Positions 63,248 through 64,000 of a stretch of DNA of 64,000 nt are shown in pieces. The stretch covers positions 1,113,810 through 1,177,809 of the forward strand of contig NZ_KK073876.1 of the NCBI RefSeq assembly GCF_000585415.1, written 5' to 3'. The first letter of the stretch is position 1. The number at the start of each line of letters is the position of its first letter. The notes under the pieces are model-generated. The model did no database searches. It saw only the letters and a program-made list of their open reading frames with translations, and had not been told where the DNA came from. The position numbers and the translations under genes were made by a program. This DNA is from Sphingomonas jaspsi DSM 18422. Its GTDB lineage: Bacteria > Pseudomonadota > Alphaproteobacteria > Sphingomonadales > Sphingomonadaceae.

Positions 63248-64000
63248 ATGTCCATGATCTGCCGACGCCTTGCTGCGGGTGCCGTCGCCTTGTTCGCGTC
63301 CACTGCACTTTACGCGCAGGCCGCGCCGCTGGCCGATGATGCCAAGTTGTTCGGCGCGCGCCAGAGCGTATCGAACGTCGCCATTTCGCCGTCGGGCAGC
63401 AAGGTGCTGATGCTGGCCGCGGGGCCGGGCCGCACCACCGCGGTGCAGGTGTACGACCTCAACGGCGGACCGATGACCACGCCGATCATGTCGCGCGGCG
63501 ACCCGGAAAGCATCCAGTGGTGCGAATTCGCGACCGACGACCGGCTGGTCTGCCGGTACAGCGGCAATGTGCCGGTAGAGGGCGTGTTGGTCGGGTTCGC
63601 GCGGACCGTGTCGGTCAAGACCGACGGCACCGAACTCAAGATGCTGGGCCAGAACCAGAGCTTCTACGACGACGGCATCCGCCAGGACGACGGCTATGTG
63701 CTCGACTGGTTGCCCGACGACGGCGGGTCGATCCTGATGGCCCGGGTTTATATCCCCGAGGCGGGACGCACCGGTAGCAACATTTCGCGCACCAAGAACG
63801 GCCTTGGCGTCGACAAGATTTCGCTGTCGACCTTGAAGAGCAGCATTGTCGAACAGCCCGACCGGCTGGCGTCGGGGTTCATGACCGACGGTCGCGGCAA
63901 TCTGCGCATCCGCATCCAGGACGAGACGTCCGACGGCGCGACGCTGACCGGCAAGACCAATTACAGCTACCGCAAACCCGGATCGCGCAGCTGGCAAACG
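63248..64000 (+). CDS. S9-type prolyl oligopeptidase family protein, partial (runs off the window)
   Basis: The reading frame from the ATG at 63248 stays open to the window end (251 codons). It has a signal peptide (residues 1-25, ending ALYAQ) and then a beta-propeller-like start of sphingomonad S9 peptidases (SVSNVAISPSGSKVLMLAAG, then YDLNGGPMTTP). The catalytic Ser-Asp-His domain is outside the window, so activity cannot be seen. It is divergent from aguA. An ATG at 63254 is an alternative start. Confidence 0.75.
   Translation, partial: MSMICRRLAAGAVALFASTALYAQAAPLADDAKLFGARQSVSNVAISPSGSKVLMLAAGPGRTTAVQVYDLNGGPMTTPIMSRGDPESIQWCEFATDDRLVCRYSGNVPVEGVLVGFARTVSVKTDGTELKMLGQNQSFYDDGIRQDDGYVLDWLPDDGGSILMARVYIPEAGRTGSNISRTKNGLGVDKISLSTLKSSIVEQPDRLASGFMTDGRGNLRIRIQDETSDGATLTGKTNYSYRKPGSRSWQT

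Overview
The window is a dense, GC-rich (about two thirds G+C) chromosomal segment from an alphaproteobacterium. The best match is the Sphingomonadales. The grounds are GcrA, a cpa/tad pilus locus, a large sphingomonad-type TonB-dependent receptor, a fused-free three-gene cytochrome bc1 operon, agmatine deiminase / N-carbamoylputrescine amidase, and many signal peptides ending in AxA-Q. No phage, transposase, integrase or CRISPR array was seen; most of it is core genome.

Layout. 1-6.2 kb: a cut class A beta-lactamase-fold gene, a DUF6445 protein, parE, a small secreted protein, gcrA, an ABC-2 permease and a secreted coiled-coil/Asp-rich protein. 6.3-12.5 kb: argD-argF-SDR-hslO, then a small secreted protein and a leader with competing hairpins before a membrane protein-queC-queE operon. 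12.5-19.7 kb: a repeat-rich lipoprotein, lipB, a polytopic membrane protein, trmL-hemF, petABC and apt, MaoC. 19.7-30 kb: TPR-sulfotransferase, TonB receptor, M28 peptidase, a palindrome-rich intergenic block, ychF, an unknown protein, and two divergent 2OG-Fe(II) oxygenase-like genes. 30-37 kb: rplY-pth, a TraB/GumN protein, a two-membrane-protein plus XRE-regulator module with a palindrome cluster, and glyQ-glyS. 37-44.5 kb: a cpaABCDE-tadBC operon that lacks the cpaF ATPase. 44.5-54.9 kb: a DAO-type oxidoreductase, rnhA, ispH, a lipoprotein, and a tandem glycine riboswitch heading gcvT-gcvH-methyltransferase-gcvPA-gcvPB plus a tail of membrane and DUF938 genes. 54.9-64 kb: PAP2 phosphatase, two PilZ genes, a two-lobed aspartic protease, tRNA-Lys, folK, UDG, lysA, GNAT, SMI1/KNR4, aguB-aguA and the start of an S9-type peptidase.

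How genes work together. Clear pathway units are arginine biosynthesis (argD, argF), queuosine precursor synthesis (queC, queE), respiration (petABC), glycine cleavage under glycine-riboswitch control, Tad pilus assembly, and putrescine from agmatine (aguA, aguB). Many same-strand genes overlap by 1-10 nt, often with a GTG or ATG start inside the previous stop (GTGA/ATGA), which implies translational coupling.

Items most worth a second look are a low-GC, inserted segment inside glyS (about 35,967-36,610), the membrane/XRE module and its palindromes (32,477-33,695), the attenuator-like leader of the que operon (10,727-10,804), the cpa/tad locus without its motor gene, the structured block at 25,744-26,021, and a 9-nt anti-Shine-Dalgarno in the 5' leader at 5,616-5,671. 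No single completely new multi-gene system can be proved from the sequence alone; all of these are candidates.
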